IMG/VR virus record: IMGVR_UViG_3300013094_000025
Span: 1 to 64,000 of that record
Direction: 5' to 3' (one strand)
Source: a virus
Length of the DNA: 64,000 bases
The first letter of the stretch is position 1. Every line of letters starts with the position of its first letter. Of this stretch, positions 14,876 through 24,678 are shown piece by piece. The position numbers and the translations under genes were made by a program. Below the pieces are notes generated by a model. The model did not search any database, was not told the origin of the DNA, and saw only the letters and a list, made by a program, of their open reading frames with translations.

Positions 14876-15674
14876 AATTGGAATAGGTGTTATAACATGT
14901 AATCGCCCAGAGTATCTTCGTCGTTTACTCGTATCTCTTGTACAGTGTGAGAGTATAATTGATGAACTTGTTGTAGTTAATGATGGTAAACCAATTACTG
15001 ATTTTGATTTAAGTCAGGGAGAGTGGATAGATAACAAAGTAAACCTAGGGGTAGGTAAATCTAAAAATTTAGCTCTTAGACATTTACTTGAAAAGAAATG
15101 TGATTCTATCTTCCTACTAGAAGATGATATTGTTATTAAAGATAAAGAGGTTTTTAACAAATATATAGAAGCATCTAATATATCAGGCATTCAGCATTTT
15201 AATTTTGCTTTTCACGGTAGTGATAATTACCTACCTAACGGAACTCCTGCTATAAGATTAAAAGTAGAGTATAGTAAAGATAAAGCTGTTTGTTTTTACC
15301 CTAATGTTTATGGTGCTTTTAGCTTCTATACTAAGGAGTGCTTAGAAGCTGTAGGACTAATGGATGAGGAGTACTATAACGCCATGGAGCACGTTGATCA
15401 TACGTTCTTTATATCTCAGGCAGGTATGACATCTCCCTTTAGATGGTTTGCTGATATTGCCGATAGTAACAAGTATATTGAAGAGTTGGATAAGAATCAT
15501 TCCGGTAGTGAAATTAGACGTGACGGAAAATGGATAGCTAATTTTCAAAAAGCAGTAACAAGATTTGCAGAAAAGTCTAAAATAAATGTTACAGGTCCTA
15601 CAGATGTGTTTTGGACTAAAGAGCAAACTATTGATATTATCAAACAAATTAAAAAGAAATATGGAAAAAAATAA
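14865..15674 (+). CDS. GT-A type glycosyltransferase (GT2-like), copy 1
   Basis: A 269-aa glycosyltransferase with the N-terminal nucleotide-sugar fold (IGIGVITCNRPEYLRRLL) and a metal-binding acidic motif LLEDDIVI near residue 85. A tandem paralogue follows immediately. The first gene of the glycan island; it overlaps gp47 by 11 nt and the next gene by 14 nt, so no promoter lies between. Sugar donor and acceptor unknown. Confidence 0.8.
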   Translation: MSNKIGIGVITCNRPEYLRRLLVSLVQCESIIDELVVVNDGKPITDFDLSQGEWIDNKVNLGVGKSKNLALRHLLEKKCDSIFLLEDDIVIKDKEVFNKYIEASNISGIQHFNFAFHGSDNYLPNGTPAIRLKVEYSKDKAVCFYPNVYGAFSFYTKECLEAVGLMDEEYYNAMEHVDHTFFISQAGMTSPFRWFADIADSNKYIEELDKNHSGSEIRRDGKWIANFQKAVTRFAEKSKINVTGPTDVFWTKEQTIDIIKQIKKKYGKK

Positions 15675-16449
15675 AATAGGTGTAGGTATTGTAACATATA
15701 ATTCAGAAGACTATTTTAAAACTCTTTATGAGTCTCTTCCGTTAGCTAAAATTAACGAACTTGTAGTTGTTAACGGCGGTAATCATTATAGAGAAAATTA
15801 TGCTTGTCATTGGATTCAGCATAATACTAATTGTTATCCAGCTATTTGTAGAAATGATGCTGTTAACTTTTTAATGAACAGAGGATGTGAGCATATCTTT
15901 CTTATTGAAGATGATATGATTATTAAAGACCCGAGTATTTTTGAAAAGTATATTAAAGCATCTGAAGCTTCTGGACTAAAGTATTTTTCTTATGTTAGTA
16001 CCTCCTGGGAGTCAGGAGAACCGGGCAATAGAACTCCTCGTCTAACTGTTGAATATACACCTGAAGTAAGTATTTCATTCTACAAGAATATGTGTAATGA
16101 ATTTACGTATCATCATTACACAGCTTTTGAAGATACTGGATTGTATGATACACAATTTAGAGATCCATTTGATATTGATATGGCTTACCGGGAATCTCTA
16201 CAAGGTCATGCAGCACCTTTTTGGTGGTTTGCCGATGTTACCGGATCAGATGAATTAGTTTGTAATAATCCTGTAGCTGTAAGTCGTTTACAAGCTGATA
16301 GACCAGATGGATCTAGAGAACAAAAAATTCAAGAACAATGGCAACGTTTTGTTGCTAAGCATGGAGTAATGGTAAATCAAATACAAGATATAACTAAAGA
16401 TAAGGCTCTTCAGCGCCTTATTATGAGAGGGAAAAATTACGGTAAATGA
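15661..16449 (+). CDS. GT-A type glycosyltransferase (GT2-like), copy 2
   Basis: A 262-aa paralogue of the preceding gene: KIGVGIVTYNSEDYFKTLYE aligns with its start and FLIEDDMIIKDPSIFEKYI with its EDD region. I chose ATG 15661, because an upstream in-frame start would only read through the preceding gene. Both copies end in a basic helical tail. Tandem duplication followed by divergence suggests two successive, related sugar transfers. Confidence 0.8.
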   Translation: MEKNKIGVGIVTYNSEDYFKTLYESLPLAKINELVVVNGGNHYRENYACHWIQHNTNCYPAICRNDAVNFLMNRGCEHIFLIEDDMIIKDPSIFEKYIKASEASGLKYFSYVSTSWESGEPGNRTPRLTVEYTPEVSISFYKNMCNEFTYHHYTAFEDTGLYDTQFRDPFDIDMAYRESLQGHAAPFWWFADVTGSDELVCNNPVAVSRLQADRPDGSREQKIQEQWQRFVAKHGVMVNQIQDITKDKALQRLIMRGKNYGK

Positions 16450-18107
16450 AAATATCTATAGGTATAAATGGTTTTAAAGATTATATTTCTTTAGAAAAAA
16501 GAGAACGTTTTTGTATTGATAGTCTTTTAAAGATTAAAAATAAAAATCCAAATATTGAATTATATAATATTTGTTTTGATAATGAAAATATACAGTATAG
16601 TAATTTTACAACATTAAACAAATTAACTAAACGTTCAAATAAGTTTATTCATGACTATTTTCAACACGAAGGATTAAAAAACGAATATAATTCTAGAAAA
16701 TTTGAAATTGATAATAATAAAAAAGAATTACCGTCAGTAAAGGAAATATTTGATGTATTAGCAAGTACAGATTGTGATTACTTTTTATTTTTAAACAACG
16801 ATATTATTTTATCTAATCGCTTCTTAAAAGAAGTCGAAGAAGGTATTGAGTGCTATCCTATTAGCAGAATGCATATTTATGATATTGATTCGTTAGATCA
16901 AACACCAAAACTAGAGTCATATTCAGTACACGGGTTTGATGCTTTTTTAGTTAAGAAATCTATTTGGTTAGAAATACGAAATAATTTTGAAGATCTTATA
17001 CTAGGTAGATTTTACTGGGATACATATTTCTTTACAATGTTTAATTTACTTTGTAAATGTAAAAATATTAATAAATTACCTCCAGCATGTTTTCATATAG
17101 AACATGGTAGTACATCAAGTCAAGATAGTATTGAAAATTATTACGCTGAAGATGTATTTAAAAGAAATTTAATACTTGGTCATATGTGGTTTAGTTATGT
17201 GCAAAACGTACTAATGAAGAGACCTACAGTAAATAACTGTAAATGGTATCAACCATTTCCGGACGAAGAAGTCTTAGAGAGACAACACTTTGGTAGTTTT
17301 AAAGCCTTACCTAAAATGTATAATAGAAATTATACAAAAAAAGAAGTAAGTGATAATACTGACTACGATTTGTTTATACCTGTAGCTGAAAAAGATGAAC
17401 TTAAATTAAAGTATGTTATTGAACATGCTAAGACTAACCTTAAGGCTAAAAATATATTCGTATGTTCCCCACACAATATTGTAAATAAAATTACTGACAG
17501 TAGTATATCGTATATAAATGATAAAGATGTTTTAGATATACCTGATAGATCATTTATTTCATTTAGACCTAATTGGACGTATCAACAATTTTTAAAAATG
17601 TTTTTTAGTTTAAGTACTTCTGAATATTATTTTGCTTTAGATAGTGATACCATTATACTTAAAAATTTAAACTTGTTTGAAGACAATAAACCAATCTGGT
17701 ATTACGGTTGGAAGCAAAATCATTTTCCGTATTTTCACTTTAATAAAAATATGTTTAATTTAAACAAATCTTTAGACCATACAGGTATTGGAGATTTAGG
17801 ATTATTTAACAAAACAGTTACAAGAAGCTTCCTAGATCGTACTGGATGTTTAAATGCTAAAAGTTTATTACAAAGAATAGGTTCTAGTTTAAACGTTGTT
17901 TATCATTTTTCAGAATATGAAACATATGCTAATTTTGTAAATGAATTTTACCCAGGGTTATATACCTTTAAACATTTAGAGCAAATTAATGAAGGCAGAG
18001 ATCTTAATCAAGGACAAAATTGGAATAGTAAAGATATAGAGACAACAATTGAAAAAGCCAAGAAAACGGATAAGTCTATATTGTCTATACATTCTTGGAA
18101 AATATGA
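16446..18107 (+). CDS. Large two-domain glycosyltransferase-like protein
   Basis: A 553-aa protein. Residues 1-280 resemble a GT-A fold (CDYFLFLNNDIIL near 113, with an NND metal motif). Residues 300-553 look like a second, DUF6492-like domain with YYFALDSDTIILKNL near 390 (DSD motif) and a histidine-containing end (ILSIHSWKI). It is linked to its neighbours by 4-nt overlaps. Two active sites in one chain could make a disaccharide unit; this is inference. Confidence 0.65.
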   Translation: MKISIGINGFKDYISLEKRERFCIDSLLKIKNKNPNIELYNICFDNENIQYSNFTTLNKLTKRSNKFIHDYFQHEGLKNEYNSRKFEIDNNKKELPSVKEIFDVLASTDCDYFLFLNNDIILSNRFLKEVEEGIECYPISRMHIYDIDSLDQTPKLESYSVHGFDAFLVKKSIWLEIRNNFEDLILGRFYWDTYFFTMFNLLCKCKNINKLPPACFHIEHGSTSSQDSIENYYAEDVFKRNLILGHMWFSYVQNVLMKRPTVNNCKWYQPFPDEEVLERQHFGSFKALPKMYNRNYTKKEVSDNTDYDLFIPVAEKDELKLKYVIEHAKTNLKAKNIFVCSPHNIVNKITDSSISYINDKDVLDIPDRSFISFRPNWTYQQFLKMFFSLSTSEYYFALDSDTIILKNLNLFEDNKPIWYYGWKQNHFPYFHFNKNMFNLNKSLDHTGIGDLGLFNKTVTRSFLDRTGCLNAKSLLQRIGSSLNVVYHFSEYETYANFVNEFYPGLYTFKHLEQINEGRDLNQGQNWNSKDIETTIEKAKKTDKSILSIHSWKI

Positions 18108-18967
18108 AGTCAATATATGTACATTTAAATCCAACAACTTTACCTTTTAGTAAAGAATTAGATTTTAGTAAATATACATTTAATGATATACCGGATTATG
18201 CTCTTGATAGTTTTAATCAATCTAAAAAGTTTTTATTAGAAGACTCAATAATAATAACTAATAATGATTTAAATGATTTTAATGAAGGTATATTAAATTT
18301 CTTCAATATTTGTAAGATTAGTTTTCCGTCTTTTTATAAAGATACGTTTTGGTTACTAACATTACTTCGTTTGTATATTGTTTACCTTTATGCTAAAAAG
18401 TATAATATAAATGAATTTATACATTTAGAGTATGATAATTTAATATACTCTGATTTAAATGAATTAAAAAAGTTACCACCCTCCTTATATTTTACAAGAG
18501 TAGGTCCTTTTTGTAGCTCTGCAGGTTTTGTTTACTGTAATAGTATAGAGCACTTTACTAAGTTTATTAATAAGATTTTACAGTTAATAGGTAAAGGAGA
18601 ACAAACAGTTAGAAAATTTACTCAATATGATCATTTATCAGAAATGATTATGATTGATCTTATTTACGAAAATACAAAAAGTGTTATTGATTATCTTCCT
18701 ATTTTACCAGAAGGTAAAGGTAGTGATAATTTCGATAAGCTAGGAGTGCTGTTTGACGGCGCGTCCTACGGACAATATCTAGGAGGCACTAATAACGGAG
18801 ACGGAAAAGGATGGACGGGTAGACATCACTACGTAGGTGCTGCTATTCAAGATAAAAATATTAATGTATCCTTTGATAAGGTACCGTTTGTTACTTACAA
18901 TAATAAGCAAATACCTATTTTAAATCTTCACATTCATTCTAAAAAATTAAAAGAATTTATATGTTAA
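18104..18967 (+). CDS. Putative glycosyltransferase
   Basis: A 287-aa protein with FIHLEYDNLIY (about 100-110), an acidic motif like those of GT-A enzymes, and FTRVGPFCSSAGFVYC, which looks like an acceptor loop. Start ATG 18104 overlaps the previous TGA (ATGA), preferred over an in-frame ATG three codons earlier. It is part of the glycan polycistron. Family assignment is tentative. Confidence 0.55.
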   Translation: MKSIYVHLNPTTLPFSKELDFSKYTFNDIPDYALDSFNQSKKFLLEDSIIITNNDLNDFNEGILNFFNICKISFPSFYKDTFWLLTLLRLYIVYLYAKKYNINEFIHLEYDNLIYSDLNELKKLPPSLYFTRVGPFCSSAGFVYCNSIEHFTKFINKILQLIGKGEQTVRKFTQYDHLSEMIMIDLIYENTKSVIDYLPILPEGKGSDNFDKLGVLFDGASYGQYLGGTNNGDGKGWTGRHHYVGAAIQDKNINVSFDKVPFVTYNNKQIPILNLHIHSKKLKEFIC

Positions 18968-19734
18968 AAGAAGATATTATAACAGGTAATGCCTTTAAAA
19001 ACATATGTGATGATTTTTTAGATGAAGAAAAAAAATATATAGATATATCTAAAAAACCTAAAATTATTTTTTTAAAAACAGATTGGATAGAATTGTTTAA
19101 ACAAAAAATATTACCTCTTATTGATTATAAATTTAAACTTGTAACCCATAATGCTGATAGACCTGCTATATCAGGTAACTTAGATTTATTAGAAGATGAT
19201 AGACTTATTAAGTGGTTTGGAATGAATGTAGACACAAGTCATTCTAAATTACAAACTATACCTATTGGTATAGCAAATGAAAAATGGGCTCACGGAAATA
19301 AAGACACCTTACTTAAAGTTATAAATGAAAATAATAAAAAAGAAAATTTAGTGTATTGTAATTTTGATATTACAACTAATTACAATAAAAGATATAATAC
19401 ATTAAAAGATTTAAATTGTTATACATATATAGACTTTGATAACACAAAATTACCTTTTGAGGGGTATATAAGAAAACTTAGTACGTACAAATATGTTATT
19501 TCCCCTCCAGGTAATAGTATTGATTGTCATAGAATATGGGAATCAATTTATCTTGGTGTTATACCAATAGTTGAAACAAATATAGCTATGAACTTTTATA
19601 CAGATCTACCAATAATGTTTGTTAAAGATTTTAAAGAAATAAATGAGCAACTATTAAACGATAGTTATGTAACTATAGTAGAAAAAAATAAGAAAAAGTC
19701 TATAATGAGTTATTACAAACAGTTAATATTATGA
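18961..19734 (+). CDS. Exostosin-like (GT47-type) glycosyltransferase
   Basis: A 257-aa protein with the signature YVISPPGNSIDCHRIWE SIYLGVIPIVE split here by a space, near residues 178-202, typical of exostosin-like C-terminal domains that bind the nucleotide sugar. The N-terminal half is short. It overlaps its neighbours by 7 and 4 nt. Confidence 0.72.
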   Translation: MLKEDIITGNAFKNICDDFLDEEKKYIDISKKPKIIFLKTDWIELFKQKILPLIDYKFKLVTHNADRPAISGNLDLLEDDRLIKWFGMNVDTSHSKLQTIPIGIANEKWAHGNKDTLLKVINENNKKENLVYCNFDITTNYNKRYNTLKDLNCYTYIDFDNTKLPFEGYIRKLSTYKYVISPPGNSIDCHRIWESIYLGVIPIVETNIAMNFYTDLPIMFVKDFKEINEQLLNDSYVTIVEKNKKKSIMSYYKQLIL

Positions 19735-20327
19735 AGTATTTTTGCCTCCATCACTTACCTCTACAAGATCGTAGAGATTATTTACAAGAAAGATTTAAAG
19801 TATTAAATCTTGTTGTGGAGTGGGTAACAAATTTTGCACCAGAAGAAATAACTATACCTATCGATGCAACATTTAAGAACCAAGCAGAATTTTCTTTGTA
19901 CTGCAAACATTTATATTGTATTGAACAGCAAATTAAGCATAATATTAATAATATTATTATATTTGAAGATGATGTATTACTTCCAGATGATTTTAATGAA
20001 CATGTTAATCAGTGCTTACAGGAATTTAAAGAAATAAATGGGGATTTATTATTCTTAGGTATTTGTTGCGGTATACAACCCTCTAATATTGTACCTAATA
20101 AGAAAGTTTATTGGGAGCCAGGTTTTTTAACGCGTTGTGCACATTGTTATATAGTAACACTGGAAGCTGCAAAAAAAATATACAAACACTTACAAGTTAA
20201 TCCAGTAGCATACGATTTTAAATTAAACAAAATTATAGAAAGTGAAAATTTAAAATCGTGTTACGGAGAACCTGGTATACATCAGGGTACACAAGGTGGT
20301 AAGTATATCTCGTCATTGAACAATTAA
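19731..20327 (+). CDS. GT25-family (LPS) glycosyltransferase
   Basis: A 198-aa protein starting MKYFCLHHLPLQDRRDYL, as GT25 enzymes do (a conserved Arg after a short strand), with the IIIFEDDVLLPDDF motif near 73-86 and an R-C-A-H-C-Y-I-V segment near 135. GT25 enzymes add galactose or glucose to lipopolysaccharide core. It is shorter than typical bacterial members (about 250 aa), but the motifs are intact. Confidence 0.78.
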   Translation: MKYFCLHHLPLQDRRDYLQERFKVLNLVVEWVTNFAPEEITIPIDATFKNQAEFSLYCKHLYCIEQQIKHNINNIIIFEDDVLLPDDFNEHVNQCLQEFKEINGDLLFLGICCGIQPSNIVPNKKVYWEPGFLTRCAHCYIVTLEAAKKIYKHLQVNPVAYDFKLNKIIESENLKSCYGEPGIHQGTQGGKYISSLNN

Positions 20328-20328
20328 T

Positions 20329-21231
20329 ATGAAGAAAAAGCTTAAAATATATTTTGAAGATTTCTGGGGACATGATGTATATTTGTTTAATCCTAATGAT
20401 AATTACTTTCTTGATCTTCTAAGTCTCGAGTACGATGTAATAATTGATTCTTCTCCTGATATACTGTTTTATTCTGTTTTTGGTGGCAACAATAATAACT
20501 ATAACGGTAAGTGCAAAAAAGTTTTTTTCTTAGGAGAAAATACGGGTTCAAATTTTAAACATCCGGATACACAGGTATGTGATCTCTCAATGTCTCAGTT
20601 TAATACATCTAAAACAAATATGTTTTTTCCATTATGGGCCCTACAGATAAATTGGTTTAATAAAACTCAACCAAGACCATTACCATCGAACCCTTATTAC
20701 CATATTAATACTGAGGTACTTACTACATCTCCGTTTTTTAATAAAACAAAATTTTGTGCTTTTATAAATGGTAACCCTACAAGTAATCGTTTAGAATTTT
20801 TTAATATATTATCAAAATATAAGCAAGTTGATAGCTATGGACCGTTTTTAAATAATGTTGGTGGACTCTTTGTAAGGAATGAACACGATAAAGTAAATCT
20901 ATTAACACATTACAAATTTACAATTGCTTTTGAGAATACACTTCAAGATGGTTATAATACTGAAAAAATAATACAACCATTAGCTGCAAATTGTATGCCT
21001 ATTTACTGGGGAGGTAAAAGGTATAAAGATTATTTTAATACAGATAAGATTATATGTTTAAACGATGAATCAAATAACTATGATGAAGTTATTGAACAAA
21101 TAATTGCTCTTGATAACGATAAGGATCGGTATAGTAGCATTATGCAGCAATCGAGTATAAAATATGATGCTGTTCAAGAATTTGCACCGGTAAATGTTTT
21201 AAACAGATTAAAACAAACACTTAATATATGA
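20329..21231 (+). CDS. GT10-family fucosyltransferase-like protein
   Basis: A 300-aa protein with the alpha-1,3-fucosyltransferase motif FTIAFENTLQDGYNTEKII near 202-220, followed by ANCMPIYWGG. In GT10 enzymes this region binds GDP-fucose. The N-terminal half contains FFLGENTG, also family-typical. It follows the GT25 gene by 1 nt. Confidence 0.8.
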   Translation: MKKKLKIYFEDFWGHDVYLFNPNDNYFLDLLSLEYDVIIDSSPDILFYSVFGGNNNNYNGKCKKVFFLGENTGSNFKHPDTQVCDLSMSQFNTSKTNMFFPLWALQINWFNKTQPRPLPSNPYYHINTEVLTTSPFFNKTKFCAFINGNPTSNRLEFFNILSKYKQVDSYGPFLNNVGGLFVRNEHDKVNLLTHYKFTIAFENTLQDGYNTEKIIQPLAANCMPIYWGGKRYKDYFNTDKIICLNDESNNYDEVIEQIIALDNDKDRYSSIMQQSSIKYDAVQEFAPVNVLNRLKQTLNI

Positions 21232-21893
21232 AAATAGATGTTTTTACAGATCCGAAATATGCTCATCTTTACGGGGAAAATTTTCCGCGTCCTCAGCCAT
21301 CCGATTTTGCTGTTTCTTATTTTAATGAAACAGAGAATCTTATTTTTATAGATATAGGTGCTAACGATGGTATTACATGCAGCAACTCCCTACCCTTTGA
21401 GATTAACTATAATTGGAAAGGTTTATGCATTGAACCTCATCCAGTTGCCTATAGTAAATTAATTACAAACAGAAATTGTACATGTTTAAATTACGCCGTT
21501 TCTGAAAATGAAATGGAGTTAGACTTTCTAGTTATTGAAGGTAAGGCTGAAATGCTTAGTGGTCTTGTCAAGGACTATCACCCCGATCATATACAACGTA
21601 TTAAAAGAGAAACAGAAGCAAACGGCGATAAAGTTTACGTACAAAAAGTAATATCTAAATCCTTACCGCAGCTTTTAAAAGAAAACAATATAGCAAAAGT
21701 TAATTATCTGTCTATTGATACAGAAGGTTCTGAATTTTCTATTATTAAAGGTATTGATTTTAATATTGTAGATATAGACTTAGTAAGTATTGAAGTAAAT
21801 TATGATATAACCCCGTTTAACGAAATTATGAAATATAATGGGTATACCTTTTTAGAAAAAGTATGTACTGATGCTTTTTATTGTAAAAAATGA
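21228..21893 (+). CDS. FkbM-family methyltransferase
   Basis: A 221-aa SAM-dependent methyltransferase: FIDIGANDGITCSNS (38-52) binds SAM, GLCIEPHP follows, and YLSIDTEGSEFSIIKGI (near 155-171) is the FkbM hallmark. In glycan loci these enzymes O-methylate sugars. Translationally coupled to both neighbours by 4-nt overlaps. Confidence 0.85.
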   Translation: MKIDVFTDPKYAHLYGENFPRPQPSDFAVSYFNETENLIFIDIGANDGITCSNSLPFEINYNWKGLCIEPHPVAYSKLITNRNCTCLNYAVSENEMELDFLVIEGKAEMLSGLVKDYHPDHIQRIKRETEANGDKVYVQKVISKSLPQLLKENNIAKVNYLSIDTEGSEFSIIKGIDFNIVDIDLVSIEVNYDITPFNEIMKYNGYTFLEKVCTDAFYCKK

Positions 21894-22843
21894 AAATAGC
21901 ATTTTATCAACCTCATTTAGATATTCAAGGCACAGGGGTAAGCTACTTTGACTATGCCTATCATAATGAAAAGATACTCGGTAATAAATCGTATATGATT
22001 TGTGATAGTGTACATCCTGCTACACATCCTTTAGCTGCTAAAAAGTTTAAAGATAATCTAGAGGTTATAGAGCTAAACGGTACTGAAAATATGTTTGCTT
22101 TAGAACAAGCATGTAAAGATTTAAATGTAGATGCACTTTATATACAAAAGTGTGGTCGTCGCAACGACGGTAGATTTATTGAAAGTGTTCCTACTTTTAT
22201 ACATGTTGTTGGTGTTGTACACGAACCTCACGGTACTGTTTACGCTTATGTAAGTGAATGGTTAAGTAAAACTTTTAATAATATACCATTTGTACCGTAT
22301 ATGGTACACCTACCAGACGCTACAGATAATTTAAGGTTATCGTTAGGTATACCTGATAATGCAATCGTATTTGGTAGAACCGGAGGACCGTATTCATGGA
22401 ATATACCGTTTGTTAACAATGTTATAAGTGATATTCTCTCACAAAGAAATGATATATATTTTCTCTTCGCAAATACAGATAGATTTATAAATCATGATCG
22501 TGTAATCTTTCACGAACCTTTTGCTGATCTAGCATATAAGAAAAAATTTATTAACACGTGCGATGCATTTTTACATGCGCGCGCAGAAGGGGAATCGTTT
22601 GGTGCTTCTGTTGCTGAATTTTCTTTATGTAATAAACCTGTTATAACGTTTGAGCACTCTCCAGAAAGAAATCATATTTTTACACTTAAAGATAAAGGAC
22701 TATACTACAGCAATCCTAGTACGTTATACAGTATATTGTATTCGTTTGTACCTCAGAACGATAAAGACTGGAATGCTTATAGAGATTTTACACCTATTAA
22801 TGTTATGAACAAATTTAAAACAGTTTTTATAGATAAACTATGA
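21890..22843 (+). CDS. GT-B type glycosyltransferase (GT4-like)
   Basis: A 317-aa protein. The N-terminal fold includes GVSYFDYAYHNEKILGN; the C-terminal donor site has FLHARAEGESFGASVAEFSL (about 230-249), the GT4 E-x7-E type motif. It is shorter than usual for GT4 (about 370 aa) but has both halves. Confidence 0.75.
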   Translation: MKIAFYQPHLDIQGTGVSYFDYAYHNEKILGNKSYMICDSVHPATHPLAAKKFKDNLEVIELNGTENMFALEQACKDLNVDALYIQKCGRRNDGRFIESVPTFIHVVGVVHEPHGTVYAYVSEWLSKTFNNIPFVPYMVHLPDATDNLRLSLGIPDNAIVFGRTGGPYSWNIPFVNNVISDILSQRNDIYFLFANTDRFINHDRVIFHEPFADLAYKKKFINTCDAFLHARAEGESFGASVAEFSLCNKPVITFEHSPERNHIFTLKDKGLYYSNPSTLYSILYSFVPQNDKDWNAYRDFTPINVMNKFKTVFIDKL

Positions 22844-24222
22844 AACTAAAATTAGTTATATTTGATCTTGATGGAGTATTAGTAGATACAAAAGATATAC
22901 ATTTTAACACACTTAACGACGCTATTAAAAATGTTGCAGGTGAGCAGTATTGTGTTAATACAGAAGAACATATAAATATATATGATGGTCTTAAAACATT
23001 TCAAAAACTTGATATTTTAACAAAAAATAAAAAACTGGATTTGTCTTTACATAAAAAAATCTGGAATAAAAAACAAGAAGCAACACTACAGCACTTTAAG
23101 CAAATAGTAGAAAATAAAGAAATAAAGAAAATATGTGAATTTTTAAACAAAGAAGGGGTTACTATTGCGTGCTGCTCAAACTCTATTAAGCGTACTGTTT
23201 TGCTTGCGCTTTCAAAGCTTGATATTATTGAGTATTTTAATATTATTATTTCAAACGAAGATGTTAAAAGCTCCAAACCTCACCCAGAAATGTTTTGGAA
23301 AGCTATGTCTCAGGCAGGTGTATTACCGGAGGAAACTCTTATTATTGAAGACTCACCACCAGGTCTATTAGGAGCCTCTAGGGCACATACCAGCATTTTA
23401 AGAGTTAAAAACTCTAAAGATTTAACTTACGAAAAATTTATATTAAAATACAAGGAAAATAAAACTATGAATATACCTAAATGGCAAGATGATAATTTAA
23501 ATGTATTAATACCTATGGCAGGAGCAGGCTCTCGTTTCGAACAAGCAGGTTACACGTTTCCTAAACCTTTAATAGATGTAACAGGTAAGCCAATGATACA
23601 GGTTGTAGTTGAAAATTTAAATATACAAGCAAATTTTATTTTTATAGTACAAAAAACACACCGTACAAAATATAATTTAGACGCTGTATTAAGTATGATT
23701 GCTCCTAAATGTACAATTATTGAAACAAATGGACTAACAGAAGGAGCTGCTTGTACAACACTTTTAGCTAAAGAATTTATTAACAATAAAAAACCTTTAT
23801 TAATGGCTAATTCTGATCAATTTATTATTTGGAATTCGAACGAGTTCCTGTATAAAATGTACGAACAGCATGTCGATGGCGGAATAGTAAGTTTTGAATC
23901 TACTCACCCTAAGTGGTCATTTGCAAAAATTGGACCTGAGGGATATGTTACTGAAGTAGCTGAAAAAAATCCAATCTCAAATATTGCTACTGCTGGTATT
24001 TATTTTTGGAAGCACGGTGAAGATTACGTTAAATTTGCAGAGCAAATGATACAAAAAAATATTCGAGTAAATAACGAATTTTACGTTTGCCCGGTTTTTA
24101 ATCAAGCTATTGAAGCAGGTAAAAAGATAAAAACATATAATGTTGATAGTATGTATGGTATCGGTACACCAGAAGATTTAAATTATTTTTTAGAGAAAAG
24201 TAATGTTATTAATATCCCATAG
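22840..24222 (+). CDS. HAD phosphatase/mutase fused to sugar nucleotidyltransferase
   Basis: A 460-aa fusion. Residues 1-205 are a HAD domain like beta-phosphoglucomutase or sugar phosphatases (IFDLDGVLVDT at 7-17, CCSNS, KPHPEMF, IIEDSPPGL). Residues about 215-460 are a nucleotidyltransferase (LIPMAGAGSRF, YTFPKPLIDVTGKPM, MANSDQFI). Together they could process a sugar phosphate and activate it as an NDP-sugar for the neighbouring transferases. The join occurs in a lysine-rich linker (KYKENKTMNIPK). Overlaps the next gene by 20 nt. Confidence 0.82.
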   Translation: MKLKLVIFDLDGVLVDTKDIHFNTLNDAIKNVAGEQYCVNTEEHINIYDGLKTFQKLDILTKNKKLDLSLHKKIWNKKQEATLQHFKQIVENKEIKKICEFLNKEGVTIACCSNSIKRTVLLALSKLDIIEYFNIIISNEDVKSSKPHPEMFWKAMSQAGVLPEETLIIEDSPPGLLGASRAHTSILRVKNSKDLTYEKFILKYKENKTMNIPKWQDDNLNVLIPMAGAGSRFEQAGYTFPKPLIDVTGKPMIQVVVENLNIQANFIFIVQKTHRTKYNLDAVLSMIAPKCTIIETNGLTEGAACTTLLAKEFINNKKPLLMANSDQFIIWNSNEFLYKMYEQHVDGGIVSFESTHPKWSFAKIGPEGYVTEVAEKNPISNIATAGIYFWKHGEDYVKFAEQMIQKNIRVNNEFYVCPVFNQAIEAGKKIKTYNVDSMYGIGTPEDLNYFLEKSNVINIP

Positions 24223-24643
24223 AGGTAATTTAAAAGGTCCTATACCTGCCAAAGAAAATCACCCGTCTCAAATACTTTATTGCTTTGAGCAAAACTATGA
24301 TGTCGAAATCGATGTATGGTTTAAAGATGGTAATTTTTACTTAGGACATGATACACCGTTATATAATACAGATATACAGTTTTTAAGTAACACGAAATTA
24401 TGGTGTCACGCTAAAAATAATGACGCATTTATAAATTTACAAAAGCATAATATTCATTGTTTTTGGCATCAAACAGATACGTTTACTTTAACATCTAAAA
24501 ACTATATTTGGTGTTATCCGGGTAATTTACTTGAAAACGGTATAATAGTTTTACCTGAAACCTCTTCCTTAACATTACTTGATATTGTTAAGTCAGGTGC
24601 TGCAGGTATATGTTCTGATTATATTTCAGAATATAAGCATTGA
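24203..24643 (+). CDS. Short GDPD-like (glycerophosphodiester phosphodiesterase) protein
   Basis: A 146-aa protein with LISHRGNLKGP (3-13) and EIDVWFKDGNFYLGHD (35-50), the His-Arg and Glu/Asp/His catalytic signatures of GDPD enzymes. The usual TIM barrel is 230-300 aa, so this is a compact or truncated version ending YISEYKH. It overlaps the fusion gene by 20 nt. It might release glycerol phosphate from a glycan or lipid. Confidence 0.65.
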   Translation: MLLISHRGNLKGPIPAKENHPSQILYCFEQNYDVEIDVWFKDGNFYLGHDTPLYNTDIQFLSNTKLWCHAKNNDAFINLQKHNIHCFWHQTDTFTLTSKNYIWCYPGNLLENGIIVLPETSSLTLLDIVKSGAAGICSDYISEYKH

Positions 24644-24678
24644 TATAATCCTATCATTAATATAAATTAGTATATATA

